Assembly (NCBI RefSeq): GCF_052056915.1
Contig: NZ_CP195119.1
Coordinates: 1,364,001-1,428,000, forward strand
DNA length: 64,000 nucleotides
Source of the DNA: MTP4 sp052056915
Lineage (GTDB): Archaea; Halobacteriota; Methanosarcinia; Methanosarcinales; Methanosarcinaceae
Reading direction: 5' to 3'
This document shows, one piece after another, positions 45,473 to 54,530 of this stretch. Position numbers and translations under genes: made by a program. The notes below the pieces were generated by a model. That model worked only from the letters and a program-made list of their open reading frames with translations. It had not been told where the DNA came from and did not search any database. Positions within the stretch are counted from its first letter, which is position 1, and the number at the start of each line of letters is the position of its first letter.

Positions 45473-46057
45473 TCACTTTTCGGATCTGAATCTGAACTCA
45501 AAACCAAAACGATTCAATGCAAACAATGCCATCATAATTATTGTGTAAATAAAGAAAACAGACACAAAAGATGCTATCAAGTAATGGACTAAATTAACTT
45601 CTAAAAAACCCACACCCATATACGAGAACACACTGATTGGTTGATTGTATATCGGATAAAAATAAACCACACCGCCTTCATCAATATCGTCTAGCAACAG
45701 GTGTGAAAGGAACGCAGCCTCGGCAAAAAGGCTCATATATACGGCCTTCCCAAAATTCCGATATACTACATATCCGATAAACGCTCCAGACAGGATTGCA
45801 GAAAAACTGAATAATAATGAATGTGTCGGGATCGGGCCGATCCAGCAGTGTTCAAGAGTTCCATTTATTAGGAAGTTATAAACGACTATGCTGTCCGGGA
45901 ACAGTGAACATAAACCACCCACAAATAGTAGTAATAGGATCTGTTTGATGCCCCTCAGGGAAAGTTCCTTGCGGAAGAGTTCCCCCACAGTAACATAGAC
46001 TGCTACTGCGCAGATACAGAACACAAAGAATAGAACATGTGCAACTGGATAAGGCAT
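45473..46057 (-). CDS. DUF457/YdjM-like membrane-bound metal-dependent hydrolase
   Basis: A 194-residue integral membrane protein with about five helices. Conserved polar positions: MPYPVAHVLFF, LFPDSIVV, IGPIPTHSLLFSF and FLSHLLLDDIDEGG, which fit the His/Asp pattern of the DUF457 family. Substrate unknown. A second family member is encoded at 59479-60000, so this island carries two. Monocistronic. Confidence 0.75.
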   Translation of the reverse strand: MPYPVAHVLFFVFCICAVAVYVTVGELFRKELSLRGIKQILLLLFVGGLCSLFPDSIVVYNFLINGTLEHCWIGPIPTHSLLFSFSAILSGAFIGYVVYRNFGKAVYMSLFAEAAFLSHLLLDDIDEGGVVYFYPIYNQPISVFSYMGVGFLEVNLVHYLIASFVSVFFIYTIIMMALFALNRFGFEFRFRSEK

Positions 46058-46528
46058 AATTAGAATATTTTATTAAAGGTATATAGGGATGTCCTGTCTT
46101 CTTAAAAATATTGCATAAGGATATTGGATGAAATTTGAAAGCCATCGGAATAACGTTTCTGGTTCTGATGACATAGAAGAATAAGAGTATCATAGAGGAC
46201 TAGAACAGTTCTGTAGAGTAGAGCGCCGTCAGGTAAGGGGAAATGATGTGTTGAGAGCACATATCATGATGGCAATAAGAGTATTTCTAAGGTTTGAAAT
46301 GCAAAGAATAAGAACTTGAAGTAATGATTTGAAACAAAGTAGAGATAAGAAATGCTGTAACTCAATTTATTAGATATCGAAAATATGCCCTAGCATACGA
46401 ATGGCAAAAATTAAAAAGTTGTCTGCTTTGCAGGCAACTGCGGAAGTCATAATAAGTTTCGTGCCACTAGATCTTAAATTAGAGGGTCCATACCTGTAAT
46501 AAACAATTTTATTCCATCAATCCAGGTT
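46058..46528. other. 471-bp region holding the transposase remnant
   Basis: Apart from the fragment at 46185-46319 no gene is seen. A short hairpin GTTGTCTGC/GCAGGCAAC-like (46420-46441) lies past the fragment. Promoter of the DUF457-like gene must lie at its left end. Confidence 0.45.
46185..46319 (+). pseudogene. C-terminal remnant of a DDE transposase
   Basis: After a stop codon, the frame reads EYHRGLEQFCRVERRQVRGN, then DVLRAHIMMAIRVFLRFEMQ, ending at TGA 46317-46319. The YHRGLEQ-CxVE pattern with a following HI-AIRVFLRFE helix is the Y-x2-R-x3-E end of IS4/IS5-like transposases. The rest of the gene is missing upstream. Identification is from memory of the family. Confidence 0.65.
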
Positions 46529-47050
46529 TCATTTACGATTTCCAGCTGTCACCACTTCATCCAAATTTTTTAGTTTTTTGCAGGGAATTCCAAATGCTTT
46601 CGAGTTTGGGGGAATATCTGAAATCACTTCATCTAAATTTTTTATTCTTTTGCAGGGAATTCCAAATGCTATCGAGTTTGGGGGGATATCTGAATTAACA
46701 AGCGACTTCGCTCCAATAACTACGTTGTTTCCAATAGTTATATTTGGTAGAATAACGCTATCAACTCCAACAAAAACATTATTTCCAATTTTCACCTTTC
46801 CTCTCTCATTTGAACCCCATAATTTTAATGGCCCACCCTGATATGCTTGAGTATGGCAGAGTATTATGCAATCTCGAGTAATATAGCAATTTTCACCAAT
46901 TTCGATAAGATTCTTCTCAGATTTATCTATATAGACCTTTGGTGAAATATAGGTATATTTTCCAATGTTAATCCCGATTAATCTGTAGTAAAAAAGCCTT
47001 AATGAATTAAGAGCATTTGATATTATTTTTCGAATTTTTATTTGCACCAC
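46529..47050 (-). CDS. Hexapeptide-repeat acyltransferase with duplicated C-terminus
   Basis: A 173-residue left-handed beta-helix acyltransferase (IGINIGKYTYISPKVYIDKSEKNLIEIGENCYITRDCIILCHTQAYQGG ... GNNVFVGVDSVILPNITIGNNVVIGAKSLV). The normal family end, NSDIPPNSIAFGIPCKRIKNL, occurs twice: a 72-bp direct duplication (46553-46624 and 46625-46696) adds 24 residues (SDIPPNSKAFGIPCKKLKNLDEV). The copies differ at several residues, so the duplication is not brand new. It is bounded by transposase fragments on both sides. Probably modifies a surface sugar. Confidence 0.8.
   Translation of the reverse strand: MVQIKIRKIISNALNSLRLFYYRLIGINIGKYTYISPKVYIDKSEKNLIEIGENCYITRDCIILCHTQAYQGGPLKLWGSNERGKVKIGNNVFVGVDSVILPNITIGNNVVIGAKSLVNSDIPPNSIAFGIPCKRIKNLDEVISDIPPNSKAFGIPCKKLKNLDEVVTAGNRK
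46553..46696 (-). repeat. 72-bp in-frame duplication of the acyltransferase 3' end
   Basis: Landmarks CACTTCAT (46553 and 46625) and ATATCTGA (46614 and 46686) are both 72 bp apart. About nine in ten positions match by eye. The 24-codon period keeps the frame. Confidence 0.9.
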
Positions 47051-47145
47051 CCTCTCAATTTTGAAAATTATTTCCCCGGCTTTGTAGAAATCCCAACTAA
47101 TTTTTTAGTGAGAATTTTATAAAAATTGGAACGATACGAGGTCCT

Positions 47146-47169
47146 CATTTTTTGTCCCCACAAAAAATG
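47146..47169. other. Perfect 10-bp hairpin
   Basis: CATTTTTTGT and ACAAAAAATG pair around a CCCC loop, just before the transposase N-terminal fragment. It may be part of the element's end or a start-blocking structure typical of insertion sequences. Confidence 0.5.
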
Positions 47170-47193
47170 AAGGAGTATTCTATATGATCAAAC

Positions 47194-47403
47194 ATGTATA
47201 TTAAATTTGTTAAGATCAGTTTGAAGACAGGTCGGTCTTCCAGACTGAACCTTTATTCCTGCAAATATTCCAAAGGAGTTTATACCCAACATCAGCTTTT
47301 AGTTCTTGTTTTATTGAAGGGCTATATGAGTACAGACTATCGTGACTTTGTAGAGCTTATTGCCATTATGAATGGCACATGTGCAAAGAAGTGGAAGAGA
47401 TGA
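47194..47403 (+). pseudogene. N-terminal remnant of an IS transposase
   Basis: A 69-residue frame (MYIKFVKISLKTGRSSRLNL then YSKGVYTQHQLLVLVLLKGY, DYRDFVELIAIM) resembles the N-terminus of IS5-like archaeal transposases and then stops at TGA. The catalytic part is absent. With the C-terminal remnant 0.9 kb upstream on the same strand, but in reversed order, it shows at least one past insertion here. Confidence 0.6.
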
Positions 47404-47520
47404 TTTGCGTTAATTGAGGATTTCTACAGAGCCAAAATTCGGAATTTAGATCCTCAAACATTTATATGATATAATTTTAATTTATCATTACTTATCTTTT
47501 AGATTTCAAAGGTCAATCCA

Positions 47521-48798
47521 ATGTTCAATCTAAAATTCAGCAAAACGATGAAAGATGTACAGTGGTCGTTCATCAGTCTTGCGACAGCCTCTTTTGCACA
47601 TCTGCTGCTTAGAATTGTATTGGGGAAGGAACTGGGACCCTCGGGACTCGGCTTATACACCCTGGTCTTTACGATCTACATGTTCGGCATGCAGTATGCA
47701 GCATTCGGAATTAGTACAGCTTTGATCAAATACGTTGCTGAATATAATGATGACCTGCCTCAGATCACGGGTTTTGTTTCCTCTGGAATCGTTGGGTCTA
47801 TTGTAACCGGATCTTTTATGAGTGTACTTATGTACCTGCTATCGGGATTTATTTCGATTCAGTTATTCCACAACCCCGAAATGGTTGATCTTCTGAAGAT
47901 CACGGCGTTATGCTTTCCCTTCATAGCCATGCAGAAAGCAGTCATTGGTACTCTGAATGGTCTGCGTAAGATGAAACGGTATGCCGTTGTGAACATCGCT
48001 CAGCATGGATCAGTTATGATTGTGTCAATCGTTCTGGTGATGCTTCTGAACATGGGTGTTAAGGGTGCAGTAATCGGTTTGGTTGCACCGACAATTGTGG
48101 TAGGGCTACTATCGTTGATCTTCATCAGAGAGTACTTTGCTTCAGAACAAGCAATTCTGCGTACAGTTTTAAATAAAGTCTTATGGTTCGGGCTCTATAT
48201 CGTCCTCGCAGACTCCATAGCGATGCTTAATGTACAGATCGACAGCCTTATGGTGGGGCATTTTATGAATGAAACTGAGGTAGGGTACTATGCTGTTGCG
48301 GTACTTTTTATAGAAGGATTAAGGCTAATTCCCGACTCCGTCCAAAAAGTAATAACCCCTGCGATAGCAAATTTCCATGGGAAAAACGATTATCTCAATA
48401 TAAGCAAACTGATAAAAATTACTGTACTAAGAGTTTTCGTGATTACCTTATTTGCTTCTCTATCAATTTTATTGCTTGGCCAATTTTTGATAGAGGTATT
48501 ATTCAGAGAAGATTTTCTATCGGCATACGAGCCCCTATTAATTCTATTAGTTGGAAGCTTGATATATGGTCCCATTTCTTCTATTAATGGTACCCTGCCA
48601 GGTATAGGAAAAGTAAATGTCATGTTTAAAATATCGTTAATATGTGCACTGATGAACGTGGTGCTTAATATCATCCTGATACCTAAATACGGAATAACAG
48701 GAGCGGCAATTGCCACATCCACCTCTTTAATATTCACAGCGTTAGTAAGAGTATACTTCATAAAACTATATATACCAAAACTTCCATACATTGCATAA
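47521..48798 (+). CDS. Polysaccharide flippase (Wzx/MATE-like)
   Basis: Moves lipid-linked sugar units across the membrane. 425 residues, about 12 helices, in the polysaccharide biosynthesis/MVF fold: VQWSFISLATASFAHLLLRIVLGKELGPSGLGLYTLVFTIYMFG at the start, DSIAMLNVQIDSLMVGHFMNETEVGYYAVAVLF in the middle, and NVVLNIILIPKYGITGAAIATSTSLI near the end. It is slightly shorter than usual (about 480), ending soon after helix 12. It needs a polyprenyl carrier, such as UppS at 61.5 kb can supply. Confidence 0.9.
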   Translation: MFNLKFSKTMKDVQWSFISLATASFAHLLLRIVLGKELGPSGLGLYTLVFTIYMFGMQYAAFGISTALIKYVAEYNDDLPQITGFVSSGIVGSIVTGSFMSVLMYLLSGFISIQLFHNPEMVDLLKITALCFPFIAMQKAVIGTLNGLRKMKRYAVVNIAQHGSVMIVSIVLVMLLNMGVKGAVIGLVAPTIVVGLLSLIFIREYFASEQAILRTVLNKVLWFGLYIVLADSIAMLNVQIDSLMVGHFMNETEVGYYAVAVLFIEGLRLIPDSVQKVITPAIANFHGKNDYLNISKLIKITVLRVFVITLFASLSILLLGQFLIEVLFREDFLSAYEPLLILLVGSLIYGPISSINGTLPGIGKVNVMFKISLICALMNVVLNIILIPKYGITGAAIATSTSLIFTALVRVYFIKLYIPKLPYIA

Positions 48799-49427
48799 AG
48801 TAATAGTCCAAAACGGAACCTGTTACATCTGACAGATCGTGTTTCCTTTATTGGGGGAAGGGAAAAATTATCATTGAGAGGTTGAACGTTCTTGAGATTA
48901 ATTACACGAAGTGGCGGCTTTCTAATGTGTAAATAATTGAACTTCGGACTCGTTACAAAACAACCTCTGCATATTTCCGATTTAACATCTTGATTTACAA
49001 GATCAAGGCCTCCAATTGAAGTTACAATGAATAATAAGTTGCATAGGTTATTTCGTAGCGGGTACTTAATATCTTATATTTCCTTTGTGGGGGAGGAAAA
49101 ATACCATAGAGAGATCAAACATTCTCGAGAGTAATTATGATTGCCTACTAATTTGGAAGCAATTACACCTAATATCTCATATTTCCTTTTTGGGGGAGGA
49201 AAAACACCATAGAGAGATCAAACATTCTCAAAAGTCTCAGCCCTATTATAAAAAATAATGAGTTGGGCTGAAGATACCTTATTTCATTAAATTCCATTAG
49301 TTGGGCGATTCCGGCATTGAAGCTACCTGGAAAGTAAGTGTTACCGAGAAAACTGGTTCTAACTCACCGGGTTTTGAAACTGAGTTGGTCAATTAACTAA
49401 AATTGAAATTATGACTATGATTCAGAT
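48799..49427. other. 629-bp intergenic region with three ~65-bp repeats
   Basis: Contains no gene. Three related blocks lie at 48841-48905, 49068-49140 and 49170-49240, in front of the GT-C-like gene. Confidence 0.6.
48841..49240 (+). repeat. Three ~65-bp direct repeats with internal hairpin
   Basis: Each block begins TTTCCTTT, a G-run and AGGAAAAA (a short hairpin TTTCC/GGAAA), then CCATAGAGAGATCAAACATT and CTC. The last two blocks are nearly identical; the first is more diverged. Could be RNA leader elements, small RNAs or element ends. Confidence 0.8.
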
Positions 49428-49436
49428 GTGAACTGT

Positions 49437-51326
49437 ATGGCCAGATTGAATAACTTCACACTAATCAGTAAAACTTTTCTCTACCTGCTACCTATTTTAG
49501 GAGTTGCAGGAGTAACGATTCCGTTAATTCTTGGACAGAGTAATCTTTCTCTTTTGGGAACCTATCTTGCAGTCCCTATGATTCTGGCACCAATAATCCA
49601 CATAAAACTAAAAGGAAACGAAACCAGCTTTAAGACATTTAATCCTAAATTATTTTCATCTTTTGTCAGTATTTATTTTATTTTCTTTTTTATTTCAATA
49701 AGCCTGCTCCAGGTATTTGATGTTAGACCATTTGCCTATTATCTGGTCATTGCAGTCATGTATGGTTTAGTATTACTGGAGATACTAATGTTTGAAGTGT
49801 CAGAAAAAAAAGTGCCCATTATCCTGCTTCAAATGGTGATCCTAACTGTAAATATAATTTGGGGAGTGACTCTAAATTATGATTTCTTCATTGGAAGAAC
49901 AGATCCGATTGGCCATTTGAAACTTATAGAAAGTGTAATAAATGCCGCATTTGTAACTGAAATATTCGATGTATACAAACCGTTTCCTCTGTGGCATATT
50001 TTATGCGCATTTATGCAAAATGTCCTTGGAATCTCATTATCTGCTCAAAAAATAATGTTCGTAACAAATGGAGTAATCTATTCTTTTGTACCTGTAGTCT
50101 CGTACCTTGTTTCAATGAAAATATTTAAAGATAGTAAAATCGCATTGTTATCAGCGCTATTTGTTTCGATTTACCCTGAAGTTATACTTTATGGGATGCA
50201 ATCGATTCCGAGGAGCGTTGTGTCATTTTTAGAGATTATGCTAATATTAGTCTTACTGGACCCGCAAAATCCGGCAAAAGTATTCGCAGCTATCATCCTT
50301 GTCTTTTCGTTGATTGCGTTTCACACGGCTTCAATGCCATTTGTATTATCGATCCTGTTTGCGATTTATGTTCTGGAAAAAATATATAATAAGGAGAATG
50401 ATGAATCCCTTCTATCGTTCAAGTTTATAATTTTAGCAATATGCATGACGTTAGTTTACTGGTTATATTACGGAATAATATTGTTTGAGACTTTAGTGTA
50501 CAACATCACGAGGTCTGCACCTTCCGGAGTACTAACAGAATCTGTATTTTATACACCATTAAGTGAGTTGTTTAATTATTTACAATATACTCCACTGTTA
50601 CTTTTTGTAATAATTGGTTTCTTTTCAACGTTGCAATCAAAGAGGGCATCCACTTTTGGAAAAATATTCTGCATGATAGGACTCTTTACAGTGGCTATCA
50701 CCTTCCCTGGCCCGACTCTGCTTTTCAATAAGCTTGCCAGTAATTTTAATCTTGCAAGGTTTGGAGAATATAGTTTTTTATTTATCGGATTAACCGGTTC
50801 AATTGGATTTTATGAAATGTACTCGAAATCAAAAAAATATTTAAAAATATTTGTAGTAATACTGTTTATATCAATGACATTCCTAACCGTATCAAATGAC
50901 TTTACTGCTTCAGATAATCCTTTAGTTAAAAGACCATTTTATACGTATTACTTAACCAATGAAGAAGAGACAAGTTTCGAACATATCGCTTCTGTCACTG
51001 AAGGATATGTGATGGCTGATTATGTGACTTCTCGTTATTATTCCTTTTCCGAATACAAAGATAAAAGCCATATTATAGAGGTAGGCAGTACAAACAAGAA
51101 AATTTTAAGGGATGAAACGGATGACATCTTTTTGATTAGAGAATCCGAGTTAGAAAAAAGACCTTTGAAATTATATGCAGCACCTGGTGAAGAATTTGTA
51201 TCTGGATCTACATGGGAAGGCAATTTAGTTTATTATTACAAGGAAGGCACATTGTGGGACGATTTAATAATGTATAACAAAATTTACGATTCAAAAAGTG
51301 TTACAGGATTTAACCATGGTCCTTGA
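49437..51326 (+). CDS. Large membrane protein, GT-C glycosyltransferase or Wzy-like
   Basis: A 629-residue protein from ATG 49437 (a GTG three codons earlier is possible). About 13 transmembrane helices cover residues 10-480, and a soluble C-terminal domain of about 140 residues follows. A DPIGHL motif after the fourth-fifth helices (FFIGRTDPIGHLKLIESVI) resembles the acidic first-loop motif of GT-C enzymes, and KPFPLWHILCAFMQNVL follows. It is the likely polymerase or sugar transferase acting with the flippase. Family not identified with certainty. Confidence 0.65.
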   Translation: MARLNNFTLISKTFLYLLPILGVAGVTIPLILGQSNLSLLGTYLAVPMILAPIIHIKLKGNETSFKTFNPKLFSSFVSIYFIFFFISISLLQVFDVRPFAYYLVIAVMYGLVLLEILMFEVSEKKVPIILLQMVILTVNIIWGVTLNYDFFIGRTDPIGHLKLIESVINAAFVTEIFDVYKPFPLWHILCAFMQNVLGISLSAQKIMFVTNGVIYSFVPVVSYLVSMKIFKDSKIALLSALFVSIYPEVILYGMQSIPRSVVSFLEIMLILVLLDPQNPAKVFAAIILVFSLIAFHTASMPFVLSILFAIYVLEKIYNKENDESLLSFKFIILAICMTLVYWLYYGIILFETLVYNITRSAPSGVLTESVFYTPLSELFNYLQYTPLLLFVIIGFFSTLQSKRASTFGKIFCMIGLFTVAITFPGPTLLFNKLASNFNLARFGEYSFLFIGLTGSIGFYEMYSKSKKYLKIFVVILFISMTFLTVSNDFTASDNPLVKRPFYTYYLTNEEETSFEHIASVTEGYVMADYVTSRYYSFSEYKDKSHIIEVGSTNKKILRDETDDIFLIRESELEKRPLKLYAAPGEEFVSGSTWEGNLVYYYKEGTLWDDLIMYNKIYDSKSVTGFNHGP

Positions 51327-52028
51327 GTAATCGGGTTTTCCGGAACCTGCAGGACATACCCATGTCCCTGAATTGTAACTTACATATCCCATCCTCTGCA
51401 GAGCATTGCACCATTAAGGAATCGATAAAATTCAAAAGTGTGCTTATTGGATGCAAGTTTCTGGGATCGATGTGAATTTACCCGGTATTTTGCTTCAGCC
51501 AAATACCCGAAACTTTCTGCGGGGATGGGTAATAACTCTAAAATCGTTAAATCCCACTTTCCGCAGCTGTCTATTTAATTTCCACAATTTTTTAGCTATC
51601 GTTTTTCTGGGAACTTCCCTGGTCATTCAAACATATGTTTTCAAAATGTCCCACATATTTCGACCTCATGCCTTCATTGGCAGCTTCCAACTTCAATTTC
51701 CCGAAGATTCAGTTGAGATAATAATTGTGAATTATTGAGCAATCACCTAAAAAAGATAGCAAGAGAAAAGTTATTTTTAAAAGAACATGTCGGACAAGTC
51801 AGTTAAATGATGAATTTGATTATAGATTACATTTTTTTGATTACTTAAGATGAATAAAATCCTATTCATAGGTCATTGGCTAAGAAATTTAAGCTACTGA
51901 ATTGACCAATATTTAACACGATTTATTCACCCCATAAATGAGGTCGAATTCGAAAAAGAATACATACCATCACTAAAGACCTTCAAAAAACCGTTAAATT
52001 TACTTACTCTAAGTCCTGAAATCAAATT
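51327..52028. other. 702-bp non-coding region with a dispersed repeat
   Basis: No gene is supported; a 95-codon frame (51451-51738) is an accident of the repeat. It contains copy A of the ~205-bp direct repeat (51597-51801). Confidence 0.55.
51597..51801 (+). repeat. ~205-bp direct repeat copy A (partner at 57497)
   Basis: Shares with 57497-57700, in the same orientation, landmarks such as CCTCATGCCTTCATT, AGCTTCCAACTT, TTTCCCGAAG, TTGAGATAATAATTGTG and GAACATGTCGG. Small gaps are present. The pair flanks the FabG-to-ACP block. Confidence 0.85.
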
Positions 52029-52279
52029 GCGGGCGGCCACCCCACCTTAAAAGGTGGGGTATGCTTCGGGCCGCCCGCCCGGTTTCTTGGGAACAGTTTA
52101 GTATCATGTAACAAGGTTTCCTTGATATAGAGTAGCATATCTAACTCCTGTAACCATGATACCAGGAAACCTCATTTAAAAGGAAGTAATGATTTATCGA
52201 TTTAAAGGAGCACAAAAAACGTGCGAGGGTTCACTTCATCCCCGACCTGAAAGATCGGGGTATTCGTGACCCTCCGCGC
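52029..52279. mobile_element. IS200/605-like non-autonomous element (MITE/PATE-like)
   Basis: About 250 bp with a compound hairpin at each end and no gene. Left: GCGGGCGGC (52029-52037) pairs with GCCGCCCGC (52070-52078), enclosing CCCCACCTT/AAGGTGGGG. Right: GCGAGGGTTCAC (52223-52234) pairs with GTGACCCTCCGC (52266-52277), enclosing CCCCGA/TCGGGG. In between, GTATCATG.TAAC and GTAACCATGATAC are inverted. Such subterminal hairpins are used by TnpA-type (HUH) transposases. No terminal direct duplication is visible, as expected for that family. Confidence 0.6.
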
Positions 52280-52332
52280 TCCCATCGTAATAAAAGCCAT
52301 GACAGCACCATAAACGCTGTTATGGCCCACAA

Positions 52333-53073
52333 TCACATAATCTGACAGCCGTCGACCACAATGACTTCTCCACTAACATACTCCCCGAGATCCGAGCTCA
52401 AAAATAATACCACCTTTGCAACATCTTCGGGCATACCGACACGTCCGAGAGCGATATTGGAAATCATTTTTTCCCTGAGGGCAGGTTTGAGATCTTTGAG
52501 AAGGTCGGTTTCAATGAAACCGGGAGCAATGGCATTGACAGTTATGCCATACCTGCCCAGTTCCTTTGCTGCGGATTTTGTAAATCCGACAACTGCAGCC
52601 TTGCTTGCAGAATATACTGTCTGCCCGGCATTCCCATAGAGTCCTATGGTGGAAGATAAATTGATAATCCTGCCGGCACCCTGCTTCTTCATCAGCTTCG
52701 ATGCATACCTGGTACACAGGAAAGTCCCCTTCAGGTTAGTGGCGATGGTACGGTCGAAAAGTTCCGTATTGCTCAGCATCAGAAGGTTGTTTTGCATGAT
52801 TCCCGCATTGTTTACCAGCACATCGAGCCTGGAATGTTTCTCCCGGATGGCCCGAAACATATCCCTGACCTCTGCTTCGGATGAGACGTCGGCCTTGAGC
52901 AACGAAGCCTGGAGCCCTTTCCCACGAATCAGGTCCGCAAGTTCAACTGCCTTATTCTCACTCAGGTTGTAGTTTATGATCACATGTGCATGGTTCTCTG
53001 CTGCCAGCAAGGCTGTAGCTCTTCCAATCCCCCTACTTGCGCCTGTTACCAGCACCACTTTGCCTGTAAGCAT
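52333..53073 (-). CDS. fabG: 3-oxoacyl-ACP reductase-like short-chain dehydrogenase (FabG-type)
   Basis: A 246-residue classical SDR. LVTGASRGIGRATA (cofactor), NNAGIMQNNL, NLSSTIGLYGN and YSASKAAVVGFTKS (catalytic Ser-Tyr-Lys) and PGFIETDLL are all present, and the end SGEVIVVDGCQIM is typical for FabG. Length and motifs fit reduction of a 3-oxoacyl thioester by NADPH. Archaea lack fatty acid synthase, so the presence of ACP upstream in the same direction is meaningful. Strong GGAGGAAAA ribosome site. Last gene of the module. Confidence 0.88.
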   Translation of the reverse strand: MLTGKVVLVTGASRGIGRATALLAAENHAHVIINYNLSENKAVELADLIRGKGLQASLLKADVSSEAEVRDMFRAIREKHSRLDVLVNNAGIMQNNLLMLSNTELFDRTIATNLKGTFLCTRYASKLMKKQGAGRIINLSSTIGLYGNAGQTVYSASKAAVVGFTKSAAKELGRYGITVNAIAPGFIETDLLKDLKPALREKMISNIALGRVGMPEDVAKVVLFLSSDLGEYVSGEVIVVDGCQIM

Positions 53074-53154
53074 TTTTCCTCCTGTACCTACCTCGTGTAC
53101 TTAACTATCCAGAAGCGGCCCGTGAGAAGCGACCATCCGGAGAAAAGCTGCGGC

Positions 53155-54153
53155 TTAACTATCCAGAGAGTAGATAGGTGCAGCAGCCCGCACATATTCG
53201 GTAGTACCTTTTATTCTAGCAATGTGCCTTTGAGCTTTGAGTATGGTCTCTTCGGACAGTCCGGTGTTCTTCTCAATTACTTCTACGGGCATTTGATGTT
53301 CCTGACCATACAGTAATTGATCCATTACATGAATGGGCATGCGCCAGTAGAAGTCCTCATCAGAGGTGTAGTGGCTCCAGGTGTCAGCACTAGGCGGCCT
53401 CCGTATAATCTCTTCGTTGACATTAAGATATTTTGCCAGAGAGTAGACCTGGGTCTTATAGCAATCCGCCAGAGGCTCAATATCCACACCTCCGTCCCCG
53501 TATTTCACGAACTGGCCGAGGACCATCTCGGTCTTGTTGGTCGTGCCGCAAACGAGATAGTTCATCTTCTCAGCGTACATATACTGGACTATCATTCTGG
53601 ACCTCTGTTTGACGTTCTGAAGTCCGATAAGTTCCAGATAATCACTTGCCTTCAACCTGTATTTTCCAACTTTTTCCCCGTCTTTTATCAACTGTATATA
53701 CGGAACGTTCAACAAGCCCTGGTTCAGGAAATCAGGCAGTACCAGGGATGTTTTGTGGACCTCAGGTTCATATTCCGGGCAGGTCTTCTTTATAATCCTG
53801 TCCTTTTTCTCATAGATATCAAGGGATTCCAGTATAGGGGAGATAGGGACTTCTTCATAAGCCACACCCAGGCTTTCACAGATTTCTGCCCCAAGAGTGT
53901 TACTCGAAGGAGCCGATTCCTTCTCAGGAAGAAGCAGGCAGTAAACGTTCTCCTTTCCAAGTTCCCGGACGGAAAGCGTAAGAGCTACGGCGGAATCGAC
54001 TCCTCCCGAAACTCCTATTACCACACCCTTTTTCTTAAAACCGGCAACCTGGTCTTTGATAAAGCCCCTGAGCTCCATTGCAAGCTTTTCAATGTCTCCG
54101 TTAAGTTTGTCCATTATTTGTATGTCCATTAATTGCGAATCTATCATTTGCAT
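53155..54153 (-). CDS. NAD synthase-like amide ligase
   Basis: A 332-residue N-type ATP pyrophosphatase. It has GVSGGVDSAVALTLSVREL (PP-loop), LEGL-like VPISPILESLDIYEK, and the NadE pattern GTTNKTEMVLGQFVKYGDGGVDIEPLADCYKTQVYSLAKYL. It lacks a glutaminase domain, so it would use ammonia or another amide donor. The insert PSADTWSHYTSDEDFYWRMP departs from housekeeping NadE. In this context a NadE-like role on a biosynthetic carboxylate is possible. ATG 54153 is preferred because ATG 54168 overlaps the GGGGGG ribosome site. The last bases (TAACTATCCAGA) recur at 53101-53114. Confidence 0.8.
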   Translation of the reverse strand: MQMIDSQLMDIQIMDKLNGDIEKLAMELRGFIKDQVAGFKKKGVVIGVSGGVDSAVALTLSVRELGKENVYCLLLPEKESAPSSNTLGAEICESLGVAYEEVPISPILESLDIYEKKDRIIKKTCPEYEPEVHKTSLVLPDFLNQGLLNVPYIQLIKDGEKVGKYRLKASDYLELIGLQNVKQRSRMIVQYMYAEKMNYLVCGTTNKTEMVLGQFVKYGDGGVDIEPLADCYKTQVYSLAKYLNVNEEIIRRPPSADTWSHYTSDEDFYWRMPIHVMDQLLYGQEHQMPVEVIEKNTGLSEETILKAQRHIARIKGTTEYVRAAAPIYSLDS

Positions 54154-54385
54154 GATATTGCCCCCCATAATGGTCAGATGATTGACATTTGATCGTTAAC
54201 GTATTATTACAAACTTTGACGCAACATTACGAATTAAGAAATATTACATGTCGGGATTGAGGAAATAGCTACCACTGATTTTGAGGAAATAGCATTAATT
54301 ATGGAATGCTCTTAACTCAAGCGGCAGGAACTGTATTTTAAGCAACCCGTGTCAAGGTTTTGAACAGCAACGAATAGATACCGAG

Positions 54386-54510
54386 ATCAAATATCAAATA
54401 TCAGATATCAAATATCAGATATCAAATATCAGATATCAAATATCAGATATCAAATATCAGATATCAAATATCAGATATCAAATATCAAATATCATATACC
54501 AAATATCAGG
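54386..54510 (-). repeat. About nine 14-bp tandem repeats
   Basis: ATATCAAATATCAG is repeated about nine times between the nadE-like and amidotransferase-like genes, within a 377-bp spacer that has no other content. The repeats may separate the two parts of the module into two transcripts. Confidence 0.9.
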
Positions 54511-54530
54511 TAACAGGTTTCGAGAGTCAT

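Noticed and set aside
51451..51738. 95-codon plus-strand frame
   Set aside because: It covers the dispersed ~205-bp repeat; the partner copy at 57.5 kb does not keep the frame.
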